Assembly: GCF_006716765.1 (NCBI RefSeq)
Contig: NZ_VFPO01000001.1
Span: 6,200,001-6,264,000, forward strand
Reading direction: 5' to 3'
Length of the DNA: 64,000 bases
Origin: Actinomadura hallensis
GTDB taxonomy: Bacteria > Actinomycetota > Actinomycetes > Streptosporangiales > Streptosporangiaceae
Part shown: positions 8,091 through 16,567 of the stretch, in pieces
How the letters are laid out: every line of letters begins with the position of its first letter
Numbering within the stretch: the stretch's first letter is position 1
Made by a program: the position numbers and the translations under genes
The notes under the pieces: model-generated
The model's database searches: none
What the model saw: the letters and a program-made list of their open reading frames with translations, nothing else
Told to the model about the DNA's origin: nothing

Positions 8091-8795
8091 ATGAGTCGTT
8101 CTGAGCGCGCCGGCCGCGCCGAGTGGCGGTTGTCGCGCGCCGAGGCCATCGCGCGCGAGATCGAGCAGAAGATCATCGAGTCCGCGCTGCCCGATGGCAG
8201 CCGCCTCGGCACCAAGGAGGACCTCCGGCAGGAGTACGGCGTCGCCGTCGGGACCGTCAACGAGGCGGTCCGGCTGCTGGAGACGCGCGGTGTCGTGGCC
8301 GCCAAGCCGGGCCCCGGGGGCGGCCTGTTCACCCGCCGGACACCGGGCCACGTCCGCATCAAGCACCTGACCCTCGGCCTGCGCGAGGACAGCGTGAGCG
8401 CCGCGCACTGCCTGGCGGTGCGCGACGCGCTCGAGGAGCCGATCCTCCTGGACGCCGCGAAGCACCGCACCGAGGAGGACCTCGCGGAGCTGCGCGAACT
8501 GCTCGACGAGATGTACGAGCAGCGCAACGACGCCGCCAAGTTCCTGCGCGCCAACTGGGCCGTGCACCGGCGGCTGGCGGAGATCACCCCGAACACGGTC
8601 CTGCGCATCATCTACACGACGATGCTCGACATGATCGAGAACGAGATCGAGCACGTCAGCCCGGACGAGCTGTTCACGGCCGGCAAGACGTTCCGCGCCC
8701 ACGTCGCCCTCGTCGACGCCGTCGAGTCGCAGGACCCGGCGAAGGTGCGCCGCGCCGTGCGCCGCCACCGCCCGCCGACATCCGTCGTCGACTGA
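8091..8795 (+). CDS. GntR-family transcriptional regulator (FadR subfamily)
   Basis: 234 aa. An N-terminal winged helix-turn-helix (RAEAIAREIEQKII ... EDLRQEYGVAVGTVNEAVRLLETRGVV, residues about 15-75) precedes an FCD-type all-helical effector domain (VRDALEEPILLDAAKHRTEE ... HVALVDAVESQDP). ATG 8091 has GGGAG 6 nt upstream; an in-frame TTG at 8079 is less likely. FCD regulators usually bind small carboxylates and repress neighbouring catabolic genes. Here the likely targets are itself and the decarboxylase/aldehyde dehydrogenase pair downstream. Confidence 0.9.
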   Translation: MSRSERAGRAEWRLSRAEAIAREIEQKIIESALPDGSRLGTKEDLRQEYGVAVGTVNEAVRLLETRGVVAAKPGPGGGLFTRRTPGHVRIKHLTLGLREDSVSAAHCLAVRDALEEPILLDAAKHRTEEDLAELRELLDEMYEQRNDAAKFLRANWAVHRRLAEITPNTVLRIIYTTMLDMIENEIEHVSPDELFTAGKTFRAHVALVDAVESQDPAKVRRAVRRHRPPTSVVD

Positions 8796-9278
8796 CAGCG
8801 ACGAAGTAGATGAGCACTCCCGCCGGGATCTGCCCCAGCGACTGACTGGCCCTGGCGGACGCGCCCGGCAGACGAAGGCGGTTCGGCACCGCTGCCGGGC
8901 GGCGCATACACCGACCTCGCTCGATCGACTGGCCCTGACGCCCCCGCCCGGTGACCGAGACCGGTGGCAGCGACCGGCGGACGAGGGCGGCGGTCGAGCC
9001 CGGTGAGCGATCTCGGTGGACAAGGCAGGCGGGCGGACCCGCGGACGAGGGCGGCTCCGGGCCGCCGTCCGGCGGCTGTGTCGTCCAGCCCCCGTCGGTA
9101 ACGCACAGGCTGCTGCTCGACCCCGACTCGATGCGCGCCGGCGCGTCCGGAGTCCGGCCGTGATCGTCGTTCGCGGCGAGGCGTAACGAGCATATTAGTT
9201 AGCGTCAATGACCTCTGACGCCGCCGGTCACTGCCTTGGAGCACGGACACGAGCATTGTCAATAGTTCGCTAATCCAA
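8796..9278. other. Intergenic region, no gene recognised
   Basis: Nothing with family resemblance on either strand. Most is GC-rich; from about 9180 it becomes A/T-rich, leading into the promoter of the decarboxylase gene. TTAGCG at 9196-9201 and CGCTAA at 9268-9273 form a distant inverted pair, probably chance. Confidence 0.4.
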
Positions 9279-9300
9279 CATAATGGTTATCTGTATAACG
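9279..9300 (+). promoter_or_regulatory. Candidate operator B at the decarboxylase promoter
   Basis: CATAATGGTTATCTGT (9279-9294) repeats the motif found before the FadR-type regulator. It continues into GTTAT-CTGT-ATAAC, a perfect 5-bp inverted repeat centred 28-29 bp before the ATG, where a repressor would block initiation. ACGT follows closely in both copies. Confidence 0.45.
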
Positions 9301-9315
9301 TCCGGAGGGGGAGGC

Positions 9316-10401
9316 ATGACATCGACTCAGGAAGCCGCCGGGCCGGGGGCCTCCCGCAGACCGGACGGGCCGGCGGTGGTGGACGTGCACGCGCACGCGC
9401 TGCCGATGCCGCTGCTCCGGTACCTCGCCGATCACGGCCGCGCCGACCTCTCGCAGGCCGGCTCGGGGACGCTCCGCCTCGACCCGAGCGTGTCCGGGAT
9501 CGCCAAGGGCGCCCGCATCCCGCTGCCCGCCGAGCAGTACGACGTCCCGCGCCGCCTGGCCGCCATGGACGCGGCGGGCATCGATCTCCAGCTCGTCTCC
9601 GCGCCGCCGTTCGTCTTCGGCTCGACCTCGGAGGACGACGAACTCGTCATGGAGGTCACGCGCCGCTCCAACGACGCGCTCGCCGAGCACGTCGCGGAGG
9701 GCGGCGGGCGGCTCGCGGCGCTGGGCACGGTGCCGGTGGGCCTGCCCGGGGCGGCCCGGGAGGCGGCCCGCTGCCTCGACGAGCTCGGCATGGCCGGGGT
9801 GACGACCGGCACCTTCGGCGGGGGCCGCGAACTCGACGACCCGGTCAACGAGGACGTCTGGGCCCTGCTCAGCGAGCGCCGGGCGTTCTGCCTGGTCCAC
9901 CCGAGCCGTGCGTCGTCGCCCGCCCGGCTCCGCGACTTCCACCTGGTGCAGCTGCTCGGCTACCCGGCGGAGACGGCGCTCGCCGCGGCGCGCCTGATCT
10001 TCGGCGGCGTCCTGGAACGGCACGGGCCGGTGCTGTGCCTGGTGCACGGCGGCGGATGCCTGCCCGCGCTGACGCCCCGGCTGACCTTCGGCTGGGAGCA
10101 CAAGGAGGAGGCGCGGACGGTTCCGCGGTCGCCGCGCGAGTACCTGCGGCGGCTGTACTTCGACACCGCGGTCTTCGAGGGCACGGCGCTCCGCCGCCTG
10201 ATCGAGGACGTGGGCCACGACCGGGTCCTGCTCGGCACGGACCTGCCGTTCGATCTCGCCGACCACGGCACGGTCGCCACGGTCCGGGCGCAGGGCCTGG
10301 AACCGGCGGCCGAGCACGCGGTCCTCGCCGGGAACGCGATGCGCCTGATCCCGTCCCTCGGCACGACGCACGCCGCCGCACGACAAGGAAATGAGGGTTA
10401 G
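9316..10401 (+). CDS. Amidohydrolase-2 family metal-dependent decarboxylase (ACMSD-like)
   Basis: 361-aa TIM-barrel enzyme of the aminocarboxymuconate-semialdehyde decarboxylase group. Metal ligands: HAH in VVDVHAHALP near the N-terminus, His in LCLVHGGGCLP and Asp in VLLGTDLPFDLAD. It removes a carboxylate from an aromatic or muconate-type acid; the substrate is not deducible. ATG 9316 follows a strong GGAGGGGGAGG. The aldehyde dehydrogenase starts 6 bp after its stop. Decarboxylase plus semialdehyde dehydrogenase is the order of the last steps of 3-hydroxyanthranilate/aminophenol meta-cleavage routes, but no ring-cleavage dioxygenase is present here. Confidence 0.87.
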   Translation: MTSTQEAAGPGASRRPDGPAVVDVHAHALPMPLLRYLADHGRADLSQAGSGTLRLDPSVSGIAKGARIPLPAEQYDVPRRLAAMDAAGIDLQLVSAPPFVFGSTSEDDELVMEVTRRSNDALAEHVAEGGGRLAALGTVPVGLPGAAREAARCLDELGMAGVTTGTFGGGRELDDPVNEDVWALLSERRAFCLVHPSRASSPARLRDFHLVQLLGYPAETALAAARLIFGGVLERHGPVLCLVHGGGCLPALTPRLTFGWEHKEEARTVPRSPREYLRRLYFDTAVFEGTALRRLIEDVGHDRVLLGTDLPFDLADHGTVATVRAQGLEPAAEHAVLAGNAMRLIPSLGTTHAAARQGNEG

Positions 10402-10407
10402 CAGCAC

Positions 10408-11847
10408 ATGGAGTTCTTCGGGCACGTCATCGACGGCGAGGAGGTCGCGTCCAAGGACGGGGCACGGTTCGACACCGTCGACCCCTGGACCCGGCGGCCC
10501 TGGGCTCAGGTGGCGCTCGCCTCACCGGACGACGTCGAGCGGGCGGTCGCGTCCGCCCGGCGGGCGTTCGACGACGGGCCCTGGCCGCACATGGGGTTCG
10601 CGGAGCGCGGCCGCCTCCTGCACCGCCTCGCCGACCTGGTCGAGGAGCACGGGCGGGAGCTCGGCGGGGCCGACACCCGCGACATGGGCAAGCCGGTCAG
10701 CCAGAGCGTCGGCAACGACGTGGGGCGCGCCGCGCAGAACCTCAGGTTCTTCGCCGACCACGCGCGGCTCTCGGCGGCCGACCGGCTGCCGATGGACAGC
10801 GGCCACCACGCCTACACCGTGCACGGGCCGGCGGGCGTGGTCGCCGCCATCGCGCCGTGGAACTTCCCGCTGATGCTGGAGACCTGGAAGGTCGCGCCCG
10901 CGCTGGCGTGGGGCAACACCGTCGTCCTCAAGCCCGCCGAGGACAGCCCCGCCACGGCGACGATGCTGGCGCGGCTCGCGATCGAGGCGGGCCTGCCCCC
11001 CGGCGTGTTCAACGTCGTCCACGGGTACGGGCCGGAGTCGGCGGGACAGGCGCTGACGGAGAGCGCCGGGATCGACCGGATCACGTTCACCGGGGCGTCC
11101 AGCACCGGCCGGGCCATCGCCCGGATCGCGGGCGGCAACCTCGTCCCGGTGAGCCTGGAGCTCGGCGGCAAGGGCGCGAACGTCGTGTTCGCCGACGCCG
11201 ACCTCGACACCGCGGTGGACTGGTCCATCCGGGCGATCTTCACGAACGCGGGGCAGGTGTGCCTCGCGGGCAGCCGGCTCTACGTGCAGCGCGAGGTGTA
11301 CGGGGAGTTCCTCGACCGCTTCGTCGCCGCCGCCGAGGCGATGGTGATCGGCGACCCGTCCGATCCGGACACCCAGCTGGGGCCGCTCGCCTCGCGGTCC
11401 CACTTCGAGAAGGTGCGCCGGTACGTCGAGACCGTCGAGGCGGAGGGCGGCCGGATCCGGACCGGCGGGCTCGACTCGGGCTGGACGGTCCGTCCCACCG
11501 TGGTCACGGACATGCCGCAGGACGCCCCGCACTGCCGGGAGGAGATCTTCGGCCCGCTGGTCGTGGTGAGCCCGTTCGACACCGAGGCCGAGGCGGTCGC
11601 CCTGGCCAACGACACCCCCTACGGGCTCAACGCCATGGTGTTCACCGAGAACCTGAGCCGGGCGCACCGCGTCTCCGCCGCGCTCCGCGCGGGGACGGTG
11701 TGGGTGAACTGCTTCTTCATCCGCGACCTGCGCGCCCCGTTCGGCGGCGTCGGGGCGTCGGGCGTCGGCCGCGAGGGCGGCGACTTCAGCCGCGAGTTCT
11801 TCACCGAGCCCAAGGCGGTCGTCATGCAAATAGACGCCGAGGACTGA
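10408..11847 (+). CDS. NAD(P)-dependent aldehyde dehydrogenase (muconic-semialdehyde type candidate)
   Basis: 479-aa ALDH superfamily enzyme. Seen: IAPWNFPLMLETWKVAPALA, Glu251 in SLELGGKGAN (general base), catalytic Cys285 in NAGQVCLAGSR, and EEIFGPLVVV near the C-terminus. Length matches betaine-aldehyde/2-aminomuconate-semialdehyde dehydrogenases. Pairing with the ACMSD-like decarboxylase suggests it oxidises the semialdehyde that enzyme produces. It probably shares the promoter at 9279-9300. Confidence 0.92.
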   Translation: MEFFGHVIDGEEVASKDGARFDTVDPWTRRPWAQVALASPDDVERAVASARRAFDDGPWPHMGFAERGRLLHRLADLVEEHGRELGGADTRDMGKPVSQSVGNDVGRAAQNLRFFADHARLSAADRLPMDSGHHAYTVHGPAGVVAAIAPWNFPLMLETWKVAPALAWGNTVVLKPAEDSPATATMLARLAIEAGLPPGVFNVVHGYGPESAGQALTESAGIDRITFTGASSTGRAIARIAGGNLVPVSLELGGKGANVVFADADLDTAVDWSIRAIFTNAGQVCLAGSRLYVQREVYGEFLDRFVAAAEAMVIGDPSDPDTQLGPLASRSHFEKVRRYVETVEAEGGRIRTGGLDSGWTVRPTVVTDMPQDAPHCREEIFGPLVVVSPFDTEAEAVALANDTPYGLNAMVFTENLSRAHRVSAALRAGTVWVNCFFIRDLRAPFGGVGASGVGREGGDFSREFFTEPKAVVMQIDAED

Positions 11848-11899
11848 CCTGACCATCCGCTCTCACCCACCCCGTCCCCGGACACGCGGCGGGCGCGCC

Positions 11900-12091
11900 C
11901 CCGCTAATCGGGCGGGGGCCGCCTCGCTTGTGCTCGCCACCCAGTTCTTCGGGGGCGCGCTCGCTCCGGTGATCTATGTTCCGCTGTACGCCGGCCACGG
12001 CGACCCGGCGTTCGCCGCCACCGCCGTCGGCCCGGTGCTGGCCGTGCTCGTCTTCCTCGGCCTCCGGTCGCCGAGGGGCGTGAGCACGTAG
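11900..12091 (+). pseudogene. 3' remnant of an MFS transporter
   Basis: An in-frame stretch ending in TAG at 12089-12091 reads RAGAASLVLATQFFGGALAP and then VGPVLAVLVFLGLR, the last two helices of an MFS permease. The rest of the roughly 400-aa protein is missing; a GTG at 11930 could make only 53 aa. It lies immediately after the aldehyde dehydrogenase and may be the decayed uptake gene of that catabolic island. Confidence 0.6.
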
Positions 12092-12119
12092 GGGCCGGGC
12101 GGGGGCGGCGGACGCGTGG

Positions 12120-12623
12120 TCACGGGTCGTGTGCGGGCGGGCAGAGCCGGTGGAAGCCGCCGCCGTGGAAGACGAGCGGGGGCACGTCCGGGGCGACGTC
12201 CAGGTCGTGGACGCGGAAGACGACGATGTCGTGGTCCCCGGCGGGGATCTGCCGCTCGACGGAGCACTCGTACCAGGCCGGGGCCCCGGCGATGAGCACC
12301 GAGCCGCCCGGCGTCGCGCGCCAGGGGACGGTCGCGAAGCGGTCCGGGCGCCGCGCCCCGATGCGGCGCCCGGCGGCCTCCTGGTGCGCGCCCAGCACGC
12401 TGATCCCGATGCGCGGCAGGGTGCGCAGCCGCGGCCAGGTCGTCGACGCATGCCCCACGCACACCGACACCAGCGGCGGGTCCAGGGAGACGGCGACGAA
12501 GGAGCTGGCGGCGATGCCCGCCGGCTCACCGGACACCAGGCCCGCGACGACGGACAGCCCGGTGGGGAAGGCGCCGTAGACGCGGCGGAGATCGAGTTCC
12601 AGCATTGGCGCGCCGCTCGTCAT
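12120..12623 (-). CDS. NAD(P)H:flavin oxidoreductase (flavin reductase-like domain)
   Basis: 167 aa of the short flavin reductase family (split-barrel FMN binding): RVYGAFPTGLSVVAGL, GIAASSFVAVSLDPPLVSVC and VLGAHQEAAGRR. It supplies reduced FMN to the alkanesulfonate monooxygenase encoded just upstream in the same operon, doing the job of SsuE with an unrelated fold. ATG 12623 has GAGGA 8 nt upstream; an ATG 18 nt earlier is possible. Confidence 0.9.
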   Translation of the reverse strand: MTSGAPMLELDLRRVYGAFPTGLSVVAGLVSGEPAGIAASSFVAVSLDPPLVSVCVGHASTTWPRLRTLPRIGISVLGAHQEAAGRRIGARRPDRFATVPWRATPGGSVLIAGAPAWYECSVERQIPAGDHDIVVFRVHDLDVAPDVPPLVFHGGGFHRLCPPAHDP

Positions 12624-12655
12624 GGCGGTGTTCCTCGCTTCCATGGCCGCGCCGG

Positions 12656-13813
12656 TCAGGCGGTGGCGCGCAGGCGCTGCACCCGCCCGCGCCGCCGGAG
12701 TTCCGGGAGCACGCCCTCGCCGAACCAGTACGCCTCCTCGATGTGGGGGTAGCCGGAGAGGATGAACTCCTCGATGCCGAGCGCCGCGTACTCCTCGATC
12801 CGGTCGGCGACCTCGGTGTGGCTGCCGACCAGGGCGGTGCCCGCGCCGCCGCGCACCAGGCCGACGCCCGCCCACAGGTTCGGGTGGATCTCCAGGTCGC
12901 GGACGTCCCCACCGCCGCCCTCCCGGTAGCGCTTGTGCAGGGTGCGCATGCGCTGCTGGCCGACCGACTCGCTGGCGGCGAGGGCCTGCTGCGCCTGGGC
13001 GACGGCGGCGGGGTCGAGCCTGCGGAGCAGCCGCGCCGCCTCGTCCCACGCCTGCGCGGAGGTGTCGCGGCTGAGGGTGTGCAGCCGGATGCCGAAGCGC
13101 ACGGCGCGGCCCTCCCGGGCGGCCAGGTCGCGGATGTGGGCGATCTTGGCGGCGACCTGGTCGGGGGGCTCGCCCCAGGTGAGGTAGACGTCGGCGTGGC
13201 GGGCGGCGACCGGGCCCGCGGCGCCGGACGAGCCCCCGAAGTAGATCGGCGGGACGGGGTCGGGCCGCTGCCGGACGGTCGCGCCCTCCACCCGGTAGTG
13301 GGCGCCGGAGTAGTCGAACGGCTCGGCTCCCCACGCGCCCCGCACCACCGTGAGGAACTCGTCGGTGCGGGCGTACCGCTCGTCGTGGCCGAGGTGGTCG
13401 CCGAAGCGGCGCTGCTCGGCGGGCTCGCCGCCGGTGACCACGTTGAGCGCGAGCCGGCCGCCGGAGACGCGCTGGTAGGTCGCGGCCATCTGGGCGGCGA
13501 GGGTCGGGGAGAGCAGGCCGGGCCGGAACGCGACCAGGAACTTCAGCCGGCGGGTCTCGCGGAGCAGCGCCGCGGTGACCAGCCAGGCGTCCTCGCACCA
13601 GGTGCCGGTCGGGGTGAGGACGGCCTCGAACCCGAGGTGCTCGGCGGTGCGGGCGACCTGGGCGAGGTAGTCGATGGCGGGCTCGCGGAAGCGGTCGGCG
13701 CTTCCCGGCTCCCCGGCGGGGAGCCCGACGCCCTTGGGGACGCTGTGCCCTCCGCCGACGAGGGTCCGGCCGTCGCCGGTGGTGGGCAGGAACCAGTGGA
13801 ATCGCAGGGTCAT
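12656..13813 (-). CDS. ssuD: FMNH2-dependent alkanesulfonate monooxygenase
   Basis: 385-aa luciferase-like (LLM) enzyme close in length to SsuD (381 aa). Typical stretches: FHWFLPTTGDGR at the N-terminus, VAFRPGLLSPTLAAQMAAT, GRLALNVVTGGEPAEQRRFG, PPIYFGGSSGAA and FILSGYPHIEEAYWFGE. It cleaves alkanesulfonates to aldehyde and sulfite with reduced flavin and O2. It sits between the substrate-binding protein and the flavin reductase, completing a sulfonate-scavenging operon. Confidence 0.94.
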   Translation of the reverse strand: MTLRFHWFLPTTGDGRTLVGGGHSVPKGVGLPAGEPGSADRFREPAIDYLAQVARTAEHLGFEAVLTPTGTWCEDAWLVTAALLRETRRLKFLVAFRPGLLSPTLAAQMAATYQRVSGGRLALNVVTGGEPAEQRRFGDHLGHDERYARTDEFLTVVRGAWGAEPFDYSGAHYRVEGATVRQRPDPVPPIYFGGSSGAAGPVAARHADVYLTWGEPPDQVAAKIAHIRDLAAREGRAVRFGIRLHTLSRDTSAQAWDEAARLLRRLDPAAVAQAQQALAASESVGQQRMRTLHKRYREGGGGDVRDLEIHPNLWAGVGLVRGGAGTALVGSHTEVADRIEEYAALGIEEFILSGYPHIEEAYWFGEGVLPELRRRGRVQRLRATA

Positions 13814-13818
13814 CGTTG

Positions 13819-14805
13819 TCACTTCCTCTGCTGGGCCGCGGTGGCGAGGTCGTTGAAGCGCCGGTCGAAGAAGCCGGCGATGTCGACCTCGCCGGGGATC
13901 AGGTCGACGGCGGAGAAAGAGTCGGCGATCTCCTGCTCCGAGGCGATCACGGAGTCGTCGATGGGGACGACGTCGGCGAGGCGGCGCTCGACGGCGCGTT
14001 CGGTGACGGGTCCGGGGAGGCGCGTCTGCTTCGCCCAGATGCCCGCCCACTCCTTGGGATGGGAGTTGGACCACTCGATCGCTCGCTGGAAGCGGCCGAG
14101 GAAGTCCTTGAGCGCGGCGGCCCGCTCCTCGTCCGCAAGGGCGTCCTTCGAGGTGACCTGGAAGCCGTAGCCGTTGGTGTAGCCGCGGCCGTCGACCAGG
14201 ATGCGGGCGCCGTGCTCCACCTCCGCCTGGGCCGTGTAGGGCTCCCAGGTCGCCCAGGCGTCGACGCGTCCGCCGGTGAGGGCGGACAGGGCGTCGGCGG
14301 GCTGGAGGTACTGCGGGCGGATGTCGTCGAAGCCGAGGCCGTTCTTCTTGAGCACCGAGAGCAGGTGGTAGTGGGCGGAGCTGCCCTTGGCGACGGCGAC
14401 CCTCCGGCCCTTGAGCTCCGCGGGCGAGCGCAGCGGGGAGTCCTTGGGGACGACGACCGCCTGCCCGGTCGTGCGCGACTCGGTGGCGCCGACGATCACG
14501 ATGCGGGCCTTCGACGCGGCGGCGAACACCGGCGGGGTGTTGCCGACCGAGCCGAAGTCCACCGCCCCGGCGTTGACGCCTTCGAGGATCGGCGGCCCGG
14601 AGGTGAACATCGACCATTCGATCTTGTAGGGGAGGCCGTCGAGCTGGCCCGCCGCGGTCAGCATGTCCTGCACGCCGGCGCCCTTCTGGTCCCCGACGCG
14701 CAGGACCACCTCGCCGGGTCCGGACGCGGCGTCGCCGGTGGAGCAGGAGGTCGCCGCCGCGAGCAGCGCGGTCAGCAGGAGCACGGCGCCGTGACGTCTG
14801 ATCAT
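13819..14805 (-). CDS. ssuA: Aliphatic sulfonate ABC transporter, substrate-binding lipoprotein
   Basis: 328 aa. Signal peptide with lipobox-like LLAAATSC near residue 22, so membrane-anchored outside the cell. The SsuA/TauA-type periplasmic fold shows LRVGDQKGAGVQDML, VDFGSVGNTPPVFAAA, RVAVAKGSSAHYHLL and DAWATWEPYTAQAE. The ATG at 14805 overlaps the TGA of the ATPase gene (ATGA), with GAAGGA upstream. The frame is open far upstream but there it is a shadow of ssuB. Confidence 0.93.
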   Translation of the reverse strand: MIRRHGAVLLLTALLAAATSCSTGDAASGPGEVVLRVGDQKGAGVQDMLTAAGQLDGLPYKIEWSMFTSGPPILEGVNAGAVDFGSVGNTPPVFAAASKARIVIVGATESRTTGQAVVVPKDSPLRSPAELKGRRVAVAKGSSAHYHLLSVLKKNGLGFDDIRPQYLQPADALSALTGGRVDAWATWEPYTAQAEVEHGARILVDGRGYTNGYGFQVTSKDALADEERAAALKDFLGRFQRAIEWSNSHPKEWAGIWAKQTRLPGPVTERAVERRLADVVPIDDSVIASEQEIADSFSAVDLIPGEVDIAGFFDRRFNDLATAAQQRK

Positions 14806-15587
14806 GACGTTCCTTCGGTGGTGACGCCCAGCCGGGCGAGGAGGGCGGAGTGGAGGGCGACGAGGCCGGGGTGGTCGCGGCGGCGGGGCCGCGGCAGGCC
14901 GACCTCGGACTGGTGGGCGATGCGGCCGCCGTCCAGGACCAGGACGCGGTCGGCGAGCAGCAGCGCCTCGTCCACGTCGTGGGTGACCAGCAGGACGCCG
15001 GGCCGGTGCCGGTCCCACAGGTCCAGCACGAGCCGGTGGACGGTGATGCGGGTCAGCGCGTCGAGCGCGCTGAACGGCTCGTCGAGCAGCAGCAGGTCCG
15101 GGTTGCGGACGAGGGCGCGGGCGAGGGACACGCGCTGCGCCTCCCCGCCGGAGAGGGTGAGGGGCCAGGCGTCGCGGCGTCCGGTCAGCCCGACCTCCGC
15201 GAGCGCCCGTCCGGCGGCCTCGGCGGGGTCGGGGTCCCGAAGTCCGAGGGTGACGTTGTCCAGGACGCGTTTCCAGGGCACCAGTCGCGGCTCCTGGAAG
15301 GCCACCGCGACCGTGCCGCCGACGTGCAGGGCGCCCGTGGCGTCGCCGTCGAGCCCGGCGAGCACGCGCAGCAGCGTCGACTTGCCCGAGCCGCTGCGGC
15401 CGAGCAGCGCGACGAACTCCCCGCGCCGGATGTCCAGGTCCACGCCGTCGAGGACGGTGCGGGTCCCGAACCGCTTGGTGAGCCCCCGCGTCCGGGCGAC
15501 GAGGCCCGTGCGCTCAGGGCCGGCGTCCGCGCCGGTACCGCCGGGAGCCGGGGTCCGCGTCAGTCTCCGAGCAGTCCGCGCCGCCAT
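14802..15587 (-). CDS. ssuB: Aliphatic sulfonate ABC transporter, ATP-binding subunit
   Basis: 261-aa ABC ATPase: Walker A GRSGSGKST, Q-loop VAFQEPRLVPW, signature LSGGEAQRVSLARAL, Walker B LLLLDEPFSALD and H-loop THDVDEAL. The LVPWKRVLDNV stretch is typical of the nitrate/sulfonate/taurine family. ATG 15587 overlaps the end of ssuC by 28 nt and has GGAGG upstream. Confidence 0.94.
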   Translation of the reverse strand: MAARTARRLTRTPAPGGTGADAGPERTGLVARTRGLTKRFGTRTVLDGVDLDIRRGEFVALLGRSGSGKSTLLRVLAGLDGDATGALHVGGTVAVAFQEPRLVPWKRVLDNVTLGLRDPDPAEAAGRALAEVGLTGRRDAWPLTLSGGEAQRVSLARALVRNPDLLLLDEPFSALDALTRITVHRLVLDLWDRHRPGVLLVTHDVDEALLLADRVLVLDGGRIAHQSEVGLPRPRRRDHPGLVALHSALLARLGVTTEGTS

Positions 15588-16414
15588 GACAGCGCCCTCC
15601 TCTCCAGCAGCCGGACGAGCCCGTCGGTGGCGAGCCCGAGAAGCGCGTACACGAGCAGGCCGAGCACGACGACGTCGATGCGGAGGAACTCGCGGGCGTC
15701 GTTGATCATGAAGCCGAGCCCCGAGCTCGCGTTGATCTGCTCGGCCACGATGAGCGCGAGCCAGGCGACGCCCAGGCTCTGCCGGACGCCCACAAGGGTC
15801 TGCGGCAGCGCCCCGGGCAGGACGATGTGGCGGATCAGCGCGGCCCGGCCGAGCCGCAGGACCCGGCCGACCTCGGCGAGCTTCGCGTCCACGCCGCGGA
15901 TGCCCGCGTAGGTGTTGAGGTAGACGGGGAAGAGCACCCCGAACGCCACGAGGACGACCTTGGGCGTCTCCCCGATCCCGAACCAGAGGATGAACAGCGG
16001 GATCAGGCCGAACAGCGGCAGCGCGCGCAGCATCTGCATCGGCGGGTCGACGACGTGCTCCCCCGGGCGGCTGAGGCCGGCGAGCAGCGCGAGGGCGAGC
16101 CCGGCGGCGGCGCCGATGAGGAAGCCGGCGAACGCGCGCTGCAGGGAGATCGCGACGGCCTCGCCGAGCGTGCCCTCGGCGGCCAGGGTCACGGCGGTGC
16201 CGGCGACCGTCGCCGGGGCCGCGAGCAGCCGCTCGGGGAGGACGCCCGTGCTGCTCGCGAGCTGCCACAGGGCCAGCAGGGCGAGCGGGCTGAGGACGCG
16301 CGGCCCGGGGCGGAACCGCGCCGCCGCGGGAACTGCGGGAACGCCAGGCAATCTGGATGGTCTGGGGCGCGCCCTCGTTTTCGGGCGCGCGAGATCGACG
16401 GATGACGTGGACAT
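15560..16414 (-). CDS. ssuC: Aliphatic sulfonate ABC transporter, permease
   Basis: 284-aa inner-membrane permease with about six helices and the EAA-type loop VGRVLRLGRAALIRHIVLPGALPQTLVGVRQ (read in part), plus MLRALPLFGLIPLFILWFG and the SGLGFMI motif. First gene of the ssuCBAD-flavin reductase string. It begins 153 bp after cysteine dioxygenase on the same strand, so read-through from that gene is plausible. Confidence 0.94.
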   Translation of the reverse strand: MSTSSVDLARPKTRARPRPSRLPGVPAVPAAARFRPGPRVLSPLALLALWQLASSTGVLPERLLAAPATVAGTAVTLAAEGTLGEAVAISLQRAFAGFLIGAAAGLALALLAGLSRPGEHVVDPPMQMLRALPLFGLIPLFILWFGIGETPKVVLVAFGVLFPVYLNTYAGIRGVDAKLAEVGRVLRLGRAALIRHIVLPGALPQTLVGVRQSLGVAWLALIVAEQINASSGLGFMINDAREFLRIDVVVLGLLVYALLGLATDGLVRLLERRALSWRRGLLGD

Positions 16415-16472
16415 GGAACTCCAAGCCCCTCGGGGGAATCCGGGTCGGTCGGAAATCCGGTCGTCGGAAGAG

Positions 16473-16524
16473 TCGGATCGTCGGCAGGGACGGATCGTCG
16501 GCAGGGTCGGATCGTCGGGCGGGA
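16473..16524. repeat. Three tandem 17-nt repeats upstream of ssuC
   Basis: Three near-identical copies of CGGATCGTCGGCAGGG(T/A) start at about 16474, 16491 and 16508, in the gap between cysteine dioxygenase and ssuC. They could be slippage products or repeated binding sites. The gap contains no leader-peptide frame of its own. Confidence 0.6.
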
Positions 16525-16567
16525 TCGCGTCGCGGTCGTCAGCGACGGAGCCGGGCGGGCCGGGGCG

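Noticed and set aside
16415..16567. A second leader peptide directly before ssuC
   Set aside because: No short frame with the H-V-D-L/S-x-C pattern; only the tandem repeat is present.
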